Assembly (NCBI GenBank): GCA_023313575.1
Contig: JAJTTP010000003.1
Span: 186,001 to 250,000, forward strand
Source of the DNA: Eutypella sp. D-1
Taxonomy: Eukaryota; Ascomycota; Sordariomycetes; Xylariales; Diatrypaceae
Direction: 5' to 3'
DNA length: 64,000 bases
Shown here: piece by piece, positions 35,101-47,069 of the stretch
How the letters are laid out: each line of letters opens with the position of its first letter
How positions within the stretch are numbered: position 1 is the stretch's first letter
Made by a program: the position numbers and the translations under genes
Notes under the pieces: model-generated
The model's input: only the letters and a program-made list of their open reading frames with translations
What the model was told of the DNA's origin: nothing
Database searches by the model: none

Positions 35101-37857
35101 GTATTCCGACCTGCGGAAGTTCATTTATGAGCCTCCTCAGGGCTATCGCTTCGACGGCCTCCAACCCGTGGAACGACTGCCGTTCCCTGGCCTAGACTCT
35201 GGGGAAGCCAGCATAGGGCGGTTCTCATTTATTCATCCAATCAGTGGTCTCATTCCAGGGTGAGTGAAGTGATAATAAAGGGGTTATCGATCAGAGATGT
35301 GCTAACCAGTAAATTAGGAACCTAAGCGCTCTAAATGATACCGCCTTCGAGCCTAGGGATTGTCTGAGTCTCTGGCGCTGTTTGCCTCATGGAGACAAAA
35401 CTCAACCCAATCGAGAATCACTTGATCCAGAGCGATTCCTGACAAATATGATAAAAAAGTCGGATGTTGTTGAATGGGAGCGTGCGCTTAAACAGAAACT
35501 AGGAGTGTTAATGTTGAACTCCCGACCCGAGTTTCAGGCCATCAAGGACGCGCTTTCCACAAGTGTGAGGAAGTCCACAAAGGACGAAGAAGCCTACGGC
35601 CAAGATTCTTCTCGATCGTGCCCCTCGTCCCATTTAGCCCTGGTTTTGGACCTTCGCTCAAAAGGAGCCTTGCCCGCTATCATATTTGACTATGATCGCA
35701 TGCGCTGCCAAAAACTTGTATTTCATCTTCATGGGGAACTCACGTCAGCGGAGAACAAGTACAGAGAGAGCCCGAAGTGGAAGGCGAAAATCAAGGACTT
35801 CGAGGAGTATGAGAAGGGAAAGAACAAAGCGCAGGCCAAGTCGGAAAAGCGCCCCCCGAAGAACCAGGGCAAGGACGGCGATGGGACGAGTAAGCCCGAC
35901 ATGCTTCGCGACAAGGCTAGTGAAGAAGTGAGCCCCTGGCAGAATTTTGACCCAGATGCCCCCATCTCCAGATATAGCCTAGCCGATGAGACGAAGATCT
36001 CTAAGGAGGAGTTGGAAGAAAGGCTTTCCACACTTGACTATCACCCAGTCAAGCCAGAGTTCATTGATGCTTTGCGGAGAGGATTGGGTGTGCATCATGC
36101 TGGCATGAATCGCCAGTATCGTCAGGTGTAAGTTTTTCAACGTCAATATACCCCCCAAAAATCATTTTCCAGGCTAACATTCCTCAAGTGTCGAGATGCT
36201 CTTCCGGAAGGGCTATTTGACTGTAGTGGTAGGGACTGGTACTCTGGCATTAGGCCTGAACATGCCATGCAAGACAGTAGTATTCTCAGGCGATTCTGTG
36301 TTCCTGACAGCACTTCAGTACCGACAGGCCTCTGGTCGTGCCGGGCGACGGGGCTTCGATGTACTTGGTAACATTGTCTTTCACGGTATCTCTCGCCATC
36401 GCGCGCTAGAAATCACGTCCTCCCAGCTGCCAAAGTTGCGAGGCCAATTTCCCACATCTGTCACTCTGATTCTCCGGCTTTTCAGTCTCCTTCACGGCAC
36501 CAACAATTCAGACTACGCCTGTCGCGCTGTGAAGTCCCTCCTAAGCCAAAGTCGGCTCTATCTCGGCGGCCCAGACACGAAACTGGCTATTGAGCACCAC
36601 CTGCGGTTCTCGATCGACTATCTTCGGCGACAGCACCTGCTCTCTGAGACTGGTATACCATTGAACTTCTGCGGCCTGGTGGGCCACCTCTACTACACGG
36701 AGAATGCGGCATTCGCATTCCATTCGCTCCTGAAGGAGGGTTATTTCCATAAATTATGTGCGCAGATAGACCGACCAGAGCGGCGGTCGGATATACTCCT
36801 CACGTTGATCCACGTCATGAGCCACCTCTTCTGCCGCATCCCCTGTCACCGCCATGAAGATAAAAAATGGCTTGAGAATGTCGTTCGTAAGTCCCCATCA
36901 GTTATCCTGCTCCCCGCGCTTCCCAAGGACGCCGAGCGGGTCCTGCGACAGCACAACCGGGAGACCCTGGGCATTTTCAAGAACTACGTAGAGTCATACG
37001 CGACGCAGTATCTGGCAGACTCCCCAGATCACGAGCTTCCGTTTACGAAGTACAATGTAAAGCCACGTGGCGCATTGCGTGGTGACTTACAAACCACCTT
37101 GCATCCTCTTCCTGCAGTGGTGGTGGCGTCTTCATTCGCGGCACTGTCGGGCGCCGATGACTCGTTTACGACGATCGGCGAACTTTGCCGCGACGTGCGC
37201 AGCGGGGTGTTTCTTGAGGAATCTACAATACCCCACGTGCCCTTAGCACCGGACGAGACGGATGGAGTACCGTGGAATGCCTACTTGTACGACTTCTTCA
37301 AGCATGGTGACCTGGTAGCCTTGAAGCGTGACAATGGCATCAAAGAGGGCGATGTCTGGTTTCTGCTCAAGGACTTCTCGCTGATACTCGCGACTATCGT
37401 GACGAGCCTAAACAACTTCCTCAGTGGCGTCGATGCCGATGAAGCCGACGCCGCGATGACCAACGTTCAGGACGCAGGTGATATAATAGCAGAGAACGCC
37501 GGTATTGATCTCGGTGAAGACGCGATTGAACATGATAAATCCTCGGCGAATCGCGTCCCGCCAAATGCCAGCGATATTGGTTCCTCTAATAAGAAGAAAG
37601 GCCATAGAAAACCGGTGGCCGAGTCCTGGGATGACGAATTGTCGGACGACGGTGGAGATGAACAGGACAATCTGGATGATTCATGCCCGCACCATGGCAA
37701 ACAAGAGTCGAAGTCATCATTCTCTGACGATACTAGCGATACCGGGCTACCCAGCTGGGCTCACGAGACACAGGGTGAATCGCTGGCTAAGGTTTACATG
37801 GCCTTCAGACTCCTCCAGAGCGAATTCGACACCAAGTTCAAGAAGATAGGTGCTTAA
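32192..37857 (+). CDS. DDX60-like DExH-box (Ski2-like) RNA helicase
   Basis: Five exons, 32192..32815, 32875..34162, 34230..35259, 35318..36127 and 36189..37857, give 1806 residues; all four introns (58-67 nt) keep the frame. Helicase motifs: VAPTSAGKTF (Walker A, about 754), VYVAPTKALVNQIAAEVQ (Ia), FDEVH (motif II, about 866), ALSATVGNP (III), GTGTLALGLNMPCKTVVF (V) and ASGRAGRRGFD (VI, about 1298). The DEVH box, Ski2-like C-terminal half and long N-terminal region without motifs (about 740 residues) fit the DDX60/DDX60L group. Animal DDX60 has been linked to antiviral RNA sensing; fungal members are uncharacterised. A Lys/Glu-rich linker (about 1150-1200) lies between the two RecA domains, and the tail is acidic. 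Activity on RNA is inferred from family. Confidence 0.92.
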
Positions 37858-38631
37858 GCTTCTACTGCAGAGAATAAGGAGAATGTAATGTTATGACTTG
37901 TGGACCGGGAATTGGCTAGGGTATGGTGTTGGATAAGCATGTCACTGCTTGTCGCGTCTTGCCTCTTAATTTTTGTGGCTTGAAAATGGCCTTGTCAGTA
38001 CTGCCGTTAACCTTCATGTCTCTGTCGTCAACGAGGTGTAGGGACTCCGTCCTGTCGGTGCAGAAGTACCATAAAAGGATCGACAGGGAGGCTGCGGGGT
38101 CTCCAAAGCCCCTGAGAGTTTTGGCTTGCTTAGAAAATATAGCTGGATTGTATTATGAAGGTTGCCGGGAGGACATGTACTCGACCTATAGCCACATAGC
38201 AGCCTTCAGTGCTGTCAATTAAGCTTGGGGAATTAAAAATCATTCCTCGGAACCTTGGGTACCTAAGTTGCTCACTCTTACCTGTTCAGTATAGTATCCC
38301 AGAGTGCTGAAGGTCTCGTAGCGCAGGAATCGCTGATAGGGTGCTTTGTAGGTAATTAGTGCTTACCTAGGTATCTCCCTACGTGTTTCGATGCTTAATC
38401 CCCTGCTGCAACGACGGACCTTCCAGCACCGTGCTATAAAGCTTACACGTTTTCATAGAGCTGCGTCGCAGAATGATACTCGCCCGTACCCTTTGCTATA
38501 TAATAGAATCCCAATCTCGAATACACTTGATCCCTTAGGAGCTTAACCAGACAAGAATCACATCCTGCGCCCATTTCCATACTCTCTTTTTGGATTAGCC
38601 GGTTGCGACAGCGGTAATATCGTCCCCGAAA
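37858..38631. other. intergenic region, left boundary of the putative metabolite cluster
   Basis: No gene is seen. A 99-codon open frame at 37923-38222 shows no known motif. The last 250 bp is presumably the promoter of the SnoaL-like gene. Confidence 0.45.
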
Positions 38632-39531
38632 ATGACGCCTTTAGAAGTTACATACAGAGCTTTCATCAACTGCCTCAACGAGGGCCAATGGGCGGATCTT
38701 GGGACATTTTTGCATTCGGAGTTCGCTAAGAACGAGCATCAGTATACGCCAAAAAGCTATGCGGCGCAATTTCAGGGAGTCGGCAGCGTCGAGACTACAG
38801 TGGACGCCATCATGGTCGACGAAGAAGGTCAGAGGATGGCGTCTACTAATCTTGTAAAGTGGAAGCCACCCAAGGATATATCTGGGTCTGATTCAACAGA
38901 CAAGACTATCCTCTTCGTCGAGCAAAACTTGATATGGTTCACAGAAGGAAAATTGTCAAAGACAATTACCCTGGCGGACCGCGAGGGAATTGTCCGCCAA
39001 TTATCAGACCCTCAAGCCATATACGCACCAAATCTCATCACCATGCAAACTGGTGACGAGGTCGGAGGGGTCTCGCAGTCAAGAGGCGATCTCGAGCAAA
39101 CCTACAGAGGATATGTAGGTTGCATCAACGAGCGCACGATGAAGGCCAATCTACACAACTTCGTCCACCCACAAGTAATCCACAATGGCAAAACCTTGAC
39201 GCTGGACGAGTTCCACCATTCGATTGAGGCAAATATCATGGCGGTTCCGGATCTAGTCGTTGCTTTTCACACGGTTATTGTGGATGAGAAGGCGCAGCGC
39301 GTGGCAGCACGCCTGGAATCCACGGGAACCCCAGTGGTAGCTCTAGGAGGTGCAGAGCCCACAGGGAACCAAAGCCGGTTTGCTGAGCATGTCACGTACC
39401 AGTTTCGTGGAGGCAAGATTTCCAATCTTTGGAGCATTGGAGACTGGATTCAAGGCCCCCAGGCATTGCCGAGATCGAGTATGAATGTGGACGTTTTAGG
39501 GATAGGCGAGCTACTCGTGCCAGGCAGATAG
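38632..39531 (+). CDS. tandem SnoaL-like (NTF2-fold) protein
   Basis: A single exon of 299 codons. Two related halves are visible: residues about 1-130 start TYRAFINCLNEGQWADLGTF and contain VDAIMVDEEGQRMAS; residues about 155-290 start TYRGYVGCINERTMKANL and contain FHTVIVDEKAQRVAARLEST. The shared pattern of an N-terminal helix with H-S/P-x-x, a central VDE block and a final GGKISNLWSIGDW is that of SnoaL-like polyketide cyclases and related NTF2-fold isomerases. Fungal single-domain members act in secondary metabolism as cyclases or isomerases, and a tandem duplication in one chain is less usual. No signal peptide is visible, so it is likely cytosolic. It is the leftmost gene of the putative cluster. 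The catalysed step is unknown. Confidence 0.85.
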   Translation: MTPLEVTYRAFINCLNEGQWADLGTFLHSEFAKNEHQYTPKSYAAQFQGVGSVETTVDAIMVDEEGQRMASTNLVKWKPPKDISGSDSTDKTILFVEQNLIWFTEGKLSKTITLADREGIVRQLSDPQAIYAPNLITMQTGDEVGGVSQSRGDLEQTYRGYVGCINERTMKANLHNFVHPQVIHNGKTLTLDEFHHSIEANIMAVPDLVVAFHTVIVDEKAQRVAARLESTGTPVVALGGAEPTGNQSRFAEHVTYQFRGGKISNLWSIGDWIQGPQALPRSSMNVDVLGIGELLVPGR

Positions 39532-39919
39532 GCCTGTACATGTTTGTAGCAAAGATGTTGGTCGTAGCCGATTAGCTCGTCCCAGCTATGGGCTTCAATC
39601 TGATGGCATCAGCTTCTAGGGCAAAAAAAGCTTAAGACGAGATCAATGCATTTACGAATTCTAAATAATGCGAAATCTAGGGCCGGGAGATCTTCGTTGA
39701 GTATGTATTGATGAGAACTGATGGGAATCGATTTGGGTGCACACATGATTTGTGGCCGAGGTAACTTTGTCAACATACAGGGCAACCCACAGAGCTAATG
39801 CTAAGCGCTCTAGACCCCTGAAGGGCGCTATGCTTTTTAGCACATGCCCTGTACCATGCAAGTAAATGCCCCTGTCCTATGTATACTGCATTCATTACCT
39901 GCCACATCAGGATATTATT
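39532..39919. other. intergenic region between convergent genes
   Basis: The 3' flanks of the SnoaL-like gene and the monooxygenase gene meet here. Nothing else is seen. Confidence 0.5.
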
Positions 39920-42635
39920 TCATTTACACAGCCGATAGATTACATTTTCCCGCCAGTACCATGTTCCTACGTAGATCGTACTAGGTCCTACTATTTTCGC
40001 GCCCAGCAGGATAACAAGAGCTGCTCTCAGAGCCTCGAAAGTCGTTGCGTAGCCTAGGCCACGCATGTCGAATGTGCTATGCAAGCAGTGCACGACGATG
40101 TTGATGCATATTAGACGCTGGTTGTTCGGAGAGGTCGGAATGACCACACCTGCTAGCAGAGAGGAGACTAATATGATCTTGTATAAAACCGTGAGTGGCG
40201 CATAATCTTTGTTGAAGTATACCTTCATGTACTCCTTTTCAAGTTCGGGTCTTGCGGGCTGAGTCGGTGGCCGATTTATAAAAGCCAGATTAGCAGCAAG
40301 GAGCTGTATGAGGATCAAGATCAAGAGTGGTAAGAAACTCCATGGTACGAGCATATGGTCCGGAAGGCTCTTCCTCAGGGGCGATGAACTCAATAGAATG
40401 ATAGGAAGGGCATAGAGGGTGCAAGTAACAGCGGTCGTAGCCTTGACGACCGAGGGCGGTATTGGTCTTCCCGTAGTCGAGGCGTACGGGCTTCTGCTCG
40501 AGTTGAGTACCGTAAGAAGCAAGTATAGAGGTAGTACCTTTGCTGGATCTACCAGTGACAATGCAGCAACGAAAAGCAAGGTAAATGGCCTAAAATACTA
40601 TAAGTCAGTTCCGTGACGAGAACGCATACGGCCCATACACATACCATGATCCCACAGAGCGTATGTTTCCACGGCGACGTCCCTCCAGATTCCAAATCAG
40701 GATAGCGGGGATGAGTGACATAACGGAAGACAGGGAATGAAACTCCTGAGATTCAGACTTCTCGCCTATTGCCGTACGATTATATATAATCGGATCGATG
40801 TATCCTTTGGGTAGCTCGTAGCCCATGATGTCGAATATGGATCCCGACGCGCTAGGGATCAGATGCGCTAGGTATAGGAGTACCATATATATAGTAATGA
40901 CGCAGGCCTTACTAACGGCTAGATTTCTGAGAGGCTTGGACGGTAACTCATCATCGTATGGCACGTATCGAGCGCGTTTTGGCACTTGCAGTGGTTTGAT
41001 CCGTTGCCCTTTCACTGTATTCGCACCCACGATTGCCAAAGCCGCGTCGTCTGTAAGGCTCGGAATGACGAACTTGACAATCAATGGTGAAAACACGCTC
41101 TCCATTGCATCAACGCTTTGCATTCTCGAAGAATGCTCGAGAAGGTGCTGCGTACGGTTCTCTTGCGAAATTTGTGCTTCAGCGAAGACTTCCTGAAAGT
41201 CTTCCGTTGAAAGGCGTTGCTGTGTCAGATCAAGCTTGCGTCGAAGTGCATTCACTAGAACGGCTGCATCCTCCACTGCGGCGGCGCCCCCATTACCACT
41301 GATAGGGTGGAGCTAGTAAGGGGAAAGTCAGTAATCCAACAATGATGTTGGCAGATAGGGGCTCAGATCCTTCTAAACAGCCGGACCTATCGGACTTGGC
41401 TTACCTTGTGGCTAGCATCGCCGATAGTCATGATGCGCTCAAAACACCACCGCTTCCACTGATACTCATGCAGGGGTGTAAGTCTGGAGATGAGCCTGTT
41501 TTTGTACACATCCTCAAAGGTGTCGTAATCATTTACACGGTCTCCGAAGTGCTTCTCAGCGAGATCCCGCTCATCTTCCTCAGTGTATCTAGGAATCTCT
41601 TTCCCATAGGTCACATGACTGTTTCTAACTTGAAGAAACCAGTAGACCTTCCCGGGACCTGTCAAGAATAAATAGCTGTGTCCTTTCCCCATGACGACGT
41701 GGTTGGTACCTCGTTTAATGCCCCTGGTTGGGCGTGACATCCCAAAGATGCACTTATAAGTACAGGGCACCCCTGGAAGTAGATTGTCAATCGTTAGCAA
41801 CCTCGGCGACATTCAAAACGCCACCAACTTACTTGCGTATTCATCTTGGTCGAAGTATCCTGGAGACAGAGCTTTACCAAGCCGATGCATCTGCTTCCGC
41901 ACAGAACTGTGTATTCCATCGGCTCCAACGATGATATCTCCCTCATAATTATAACCATCTTGCGTGATGGCTCGGATTCCCTTGTCCATACGTTCAATTT
42001 TGACCAGTCGTTTCTTCGCCAACACCTTCTCCTTTCCCCTCAGGTTATTATAGAGTGCCTGTATGAGCATCTGGCGCTCGATGAAAATGACTGGATAACC
42101 GTGTCTAGACATGTTAGCTATAGATGTATAGCATCGTCATTGTGCGACTATAGCCTAGTATACCTTCTTTCCAAGCAATCCGCAAGACCCCTGAATTCAA
42201 ATATGGAGTCACCCCTCTGGTTCCGATAGAATGCATGATTGGCAGTCTCTTCCTGTAGACCTCGAAGTGCATCCCCTTTCGGAGCTGTGGTTAGAATGGA
42301 GCTACATATAGATCATAGAGGAGCGTGGCTGAGGACTTACTTTGGAATAGTTAGCAGAGCTTCCCCGAACGTCACTTCGCACGACCCGTAGAGGGTAGTA
42401 GGGTTTCGAACAATAGAAAAGGGACATACCAGCAACCTATCTGATCGAGAATACGGGCGAAATGCGGATAGATCGCAATACTTGCACCCACCTGAGGAGC
42501 AATTTCATGGTGGGCTTCGAGAACGATGAAGTCGATTCCAACTCGTTCAAGAATGTTCGCAAGAGATAGCCCAGCAATGCTGCCACCGATGATTATGACT
42601 TTGCATGAATGTTTCGTCCTAGCCATATTGCTCAT
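39920..42635 (-). CDS. FAD-dependent monooxygenase fused to a C-terminal multi-pass membrane domain
   Basis: Six exons, complement(39920..40589, 40645..41312, 41405..41772, 41833..42104, 42164..42301, 42430..42635), encode 773 residues in one frame. Residues 1-~430 are a PaxM/UbiH-type flavin monooxygenase: VIIIGGSIAGLSLANILE (dinucleotide fold), RHGYPVIFIERQMLIQALY, GADGIHSSVRKQM (DG motif) and TIGDASHKLHPISGNGGAA (GD motif plus FAD contact). From about residue 450 several hydrophobic helices follow, such as ACVITIYMVLLYLAHLI, TLLFVAALSLVDPAKVLPL and LLILILIQLLAANLAF, ending near the C-terminus. Such enzymes epoxidise or hydroxylate prenylated or polyketide intermediates; the membrane part may anchor the enzyme or have its own cyclase-like role. 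Intron 1's acceptor at ATGTAG is the least certain join. Confidence 0.88.
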
Positions 42636-43814
42636 ATTGCTAAAAAGGGGCTGGGGTGTGTTGACAATGGCTTCATGGAGAGTCCCCAGGGATTGATATG
42701 GGTTAATTTGAATGCACTGCTAATTCTACTTAAAATTTTACCGTCATGGATACCCACTAACGCCTCTGATGATGAGATAGTGTAGATGGTACCAGAATTT
42801 TCATTCTTATTTGAAGTATTGCCATTTCGGGCCGCTCCGAACCGCGTCAACACGTCAACCCGTTAATTGCCCCAGCTATCCAGAAATCGCCAACATATAG
42901 TAAGCAACATAGACTGATTTTAATTGATTTATTGATGATCTAATAATCTATACTAAGTATGATAGATCGGAAAATTCAATGCGCACTGAGGAAATAGGCA
43001 ATATCCCATTACTTAGACCCCTACCAGTATTGGGGTGGATTGTCCCTGTCAAGGCAACCGAGAGCTGGTACTGCACGACGAGGGCCGTCATATCACGGAG
43101 ATACCTAATCCCGTCAGCATTAGAATATTTTAGCTCATTCTTATGCTCGCTGCTTCCCTGTTAAGACTGCATTATCGCTGGATTTGTAAGAATCAGACCA
43201 TCAGGAGCCATATAGAGCATATGTTCTAGGCTGATATAGATCTACATACAGTTGGAGTAGATCGTATGGACTGCAGTGAATTATCTGCAACATGATCTAA
43301 TACTGCACCACCGGGTGCATCGTGAGTTCCTGTCCGGACATACCTGAGTAGTACGGGTAGCACCTGAAAACCCCAGCTATTTTTAGGTGGGCCTAGGTGG
43401 TTTATGGTGAGTGATGCAGAGCACGCTCAAGCGGCAGCGCAGAACACGGAGTGCATACTCTTATCTGAAAGTGTCTATATAAATAAATATGGGAGTGAAT
43501 GCATCTACATTGGGTACAGAGCCAAGATATCCCCTCACTTAAATCGGAATTACCAGTGCAAGTGCTGGAGCTTCTATGAGAGACATATCTGCATGCCTTA
43601 CTTGCCTACCAAGGTAAGGGGTCAATGCGATGCACTCCACTTTCTGGCGTCCCTGCCCTAATTCACCGGCTACTAACACTGTACACGAATAGGAACTCAA
43701 AATTAACGCGATGGTCACAGCCCTCCACTAAATATCATCAAACAGCCGACGAACTCGGGAAAATCGATGAAGATTTTGACTGGGAGCTAATATTGCACGC
43801 TCATATCCTAGTAA
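42636..43814. other. intergenic region
   Basis: This is the upstream region of the monooxygenase and the 3' flank of the prenyltransferase. It is AT-rich (about 42880-42980). No gene is seen. Confidence 0.5.
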
Positions 43815-45172
43815 CTAAGATTGGGGATAGTACAGCTCGGGAAGCTTCGGAGTGTAGTACATGGTCATGTAAAGTCCAGTCTTCTGTGTATAGGTGAGTG
43901 AGACCCAGGTGTGGGTGAGTTTGTTGGGCGTGTTGAGGTCGTGCTTGGGGCTGTTATTCACCGCATTAGCCACGTAACCGCCAATAGTATGAAGGGAAGT
44001 TGAACTCACAACGCCGAAACCAAGTCGGACTGGTACCGCGCCGCAAGGCCCGGATGACCATGGCTTTGGAACCATGCAGATAGAGAGTCGCATACTAGTG
44101 CGTCGGTCTTGCCGAGCCATGAACCTGGAACATGCATTTTCACCTCTATGTCCGGTTCCTTCTGATGTTTCCCCTTCGGTCTCATCTCAAAAACAAAAAC
44201 ACACCTGCTGCCTGCGTCTAGAACTACCTTATCGTCGAGGCATGGTTCCGAACTGCTTAGACCAAATACATGACGCCAGAATTCACTCACCGCACTCAAA
44301 CAAGCTTCCCCAAAGAGTCTACCTCCCAAGCTAAACACGTCCCTAGCCTTAGCGAGAGTGGTGACAGGAGCGGAAACGTAGGCTTTGACTCTTGACGCAG
44401 GGGAATCGGCCACACAGTCATTCGAGAGCATGAAGATATGCGGCTCTTCGGGGGCACCGCCAAACGGGTCCAAATACCCACGAAGTGCTTCAATGGACGC
44501 ATCATAGGACCCAAATGGTCCGTTACACTTCCGTATGGCGTCGAAGACGATGGTGTTGACTGGCACTCCCGTCAAGATGGACTTCAACCCTGGGTTGAAA
44601 TAAGCTTTGGCCACGATGTTCCCGCGTTCCAAATCAAATGCGACTAAAACACGGGCTCGTGGAAAGCCCGGTGGGAGCTTCGATAGAAGCTCATTGGCAG
44701 ATTCATTGGGCACATGGGTTTCCGATAGGAAGAGATTGAATCGAGTCAAGTCGATCCCTTGCACGGCACTACTCATGGAAGTCAAAAGATCCTGTGCCGT
44801 CTGCTGGTTGAGGATGTCGGCAGCTGTTCCGGACTTCGGCGAACATGGCTCAATTGTAAACCGGACGGTCTGGTTATCCTTCTTCTCTTTCCAGTTGAGG
44901 CTGTACTCGACGGGAGATCCGTCGTAGGTGAATGATGACGGGTAATGGGGTTTGTTATCAACTGGGCGTGGCCCTAGAGAGTCGGTAATCCATTGGTAGA
45001 ACCAGCGGAGATAGTATAGCTGTTCGTCATCACCATAATGGTTGGATTTCAGTAGTGTAAAGAGTGACTTGCCCAAGGCACCCCACCAGAAGGCGGAGTC
45101 CTCGTTGTGAGATGGAACCTCTTGGTTAACCCGGTCGAAAGGGGACAAAGTTGCGCTTTCCGGAGCGGCCAT
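43815..45172 (-). CDS. DMATS-type aromatic prenyltransferase
   Basis: Two exons, complement(43815..43950, 44010..45172), encode 432 residues. A 59-nt intron (GTGAGT donor) joins DLVSAFPKHDLNTPNKLTHT; without splicing the frame stops after 388 codons. The start of the fold reads FWWGALGKSLFTLL; other ABBA-prenyltransferase blocks are YFNPGLKSILTGVPVN, ARVLVAFDLERGNIVAKAYF, IFMLSNDCVADSPASRVKAY and the final HTWVSLTYTQKTGLYMTMYY. The family transfers a dimethylallyl (or geranyl) group onto indoles, tyrosine or phenolic polyketides. The acceptor cannot be read from sequence; the lack of an NRPS nearby and the presence of a cupin and SDR make a phenolic/salicylaldehyde-like acceptor plausible. 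It is cytosolic, with no targeting signal seen. The ATG at 45172 is unambiguous. Confidence 0.94.
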
Positions 45173-47069
45173 GGCTAGTATGCAAATGGTTGACTTCTAT
45201 CCCTCAGGTAGATGAATCAATCACTAAAGTCAAAGATATATCAGAAACGAAATCCATCCACACGTATATCAAAGTGTAGGGTAGTGTTACCGTAACTATG
45301 AAATGCTTATTACCGGTTTGCGGCCATTCCGACGGATTGACCAATGATGTATCATAAATTTGTGAAGTCCTAGAATTGAACTCTTTACCCACTGTCATTA
45401 TTCCCGCCTGAAGAGTCACATCATGATCATTGTAACCGGTATGCCTGTCGGAGTTTCGTTTTATCGTGATTGCTTGTCTATCGCACCAGAAGATAGGGGT
45501 ATGTAGACTAGTCTCTTGGTACTCCTGACGCTAAGCAGGGCACCCTTGCCACACCACGGTGGAGTGCACTGTAAACAGCAACCTTGAAAACTCCCTCGCT
45601 AGAACCTAGAACACTTATCTCCGGGGCCCGGAATAACGTCGATGATCTATTGTCCGAAGGTGGGGTTAGTACTGGGATCCAGCAGGTTTTATGAACTTGC
45701 CGTTTCTACTGATTCTATGTTACATCGCATTAGCGTCGCTAATCCTACTTCCTTTCAATGTCTCGGTTCGTATTCCGACAACACTTTCTTACTTGCTTAG
45801 TAGAAGAACAAGTGCCTTGCGCTGATACTTATCTGCCCACATGAATTCTTCAAAGGATTAGACAGATTTCGTGGCCCTAGCCAATGTGCGCATTAGATGC
45901 ATGTAAGATTGGTCCCTATCTGACAGTCTGACTTCTAAAGGAGCGGACTTGAATCCTGCCTGTAAGTAGTGAATCTCCGTTGGTGGTACGCACTTTAAAG
46001 GAATGAAAATAATAGCGGCCCCGGGGATTAGTCTATGCGTGGATGCATGCACTAGTGCATCTTGTTGCTTACACAGTAGCAACATCAAGAAAGCCAGCTA
46101 CGCACTTCCTCATTATCGAGCAAAACATTCCATAAGAGACTGGTGTGCTTGAATATCCTTATGAAGCATGCTTTATCACGACCTGCTCTATCGCGCTGAT
46201 TAGAGCAGTGCGCGCCTTTGAACTTGGCTACCACATAATGGTGCCGTTATACGCGTTGGCGGCCGCCCAAAGTACCACCCATAAAACGTGCGCGCAGACC
46301 AATATCAGGCTGGCTTACTGAGCTTAAATGTTGCGGTATGCTTGACTGAGGCTTTTCGGTCTAGACCAAGTCTTGCAATGCTGACTAGAGAGCATGGAAA
46401 GGAACCGTATGAAGGCACACAAGGCCTCGGTGTAAGATGGCTACCAGCTACTCAAGATTGTAGAAATAACGCCGTTATTGATCTAACGTCACCCCCTTAT
46501 TGAAGTTATTCAAGGAGCAGCAGATGTTGTCTATGATCTTATAAGCTAAATTATTTCTGGATCTAGGCAAGCTTCCTAAGTACCAGCGGATGCTGCTGCT
46601 TTACCAAACGGCTGAGCTGACTCGCCAGGCTGAAAATAGATCTCGTTCTTGTCGATCCCTCCAGGTTATCTAATTACCTTCCAATAACGAAGTAAGAGTC
46701 ATACAACCATGAGTTCGAGCTCGAGCCTGTAAAGGCTGTTCAAGGCATTCTATGACTGAACTTGAGATATTTTGATTTCGCCTATCAACAACCCCTGGCT
46801 TACGAAAAGAGTATTACTACTAGGGTAAATCTAGTAACTGACCTAAGAAATAGGGGCTGTGATCGTTTACCAGGCTGATGAGGCTGGAGTAATTGGTAAG
46901 GGGTGACTCTAGTCCTTCAGGAATGGTGTGATGCCTACGGATTTTATTCCCGTCAGTCTTGTACGAGTGCTTCATAAATAGGGATATAAAATGAATTGAC
47001 TAACTAAATGCTGGAATGACTGTCATCTTGATAAACACATAGCAATAGAAAACTATTTTGTTCTTAGAT
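45173..47069. other. divergent intergenic region
   Basis: A 1.9-kb gap between the prenyltransferase (minus) and the secreted FAD oxidase (plus). No gene is seen. A tRNA-like D-arm and anticodon-stem arrangement at 46575-46625 lacks a T-arm (see the rejected list). Confidence 0.5.

Noticed and set aside
43404..43897. Two plus-strand open frames of 85-90 codons between monooxygenase and prenyltransferase
   Set aside because: No motif, overlap with prenyltransferase exon 2 in antisense, and composition unlike neighbouring genes.
45941..45975. B-box-like GGATTCAAGTCC on the minus strand
   Set aside because: No matching A box, anticodon stem or acceptor stem around it.
46565..46630. tRNA-like sequence on the minus strand (D-arm AGCTCAGCCGTTTGGTAAAGC-like and a 4-bp anticodon-like stem)
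   Set aside because: No T-arm with a GGTTCGA-type B box follows, and the acceptor ends do not pair. At best a decayed tRNA fragment.
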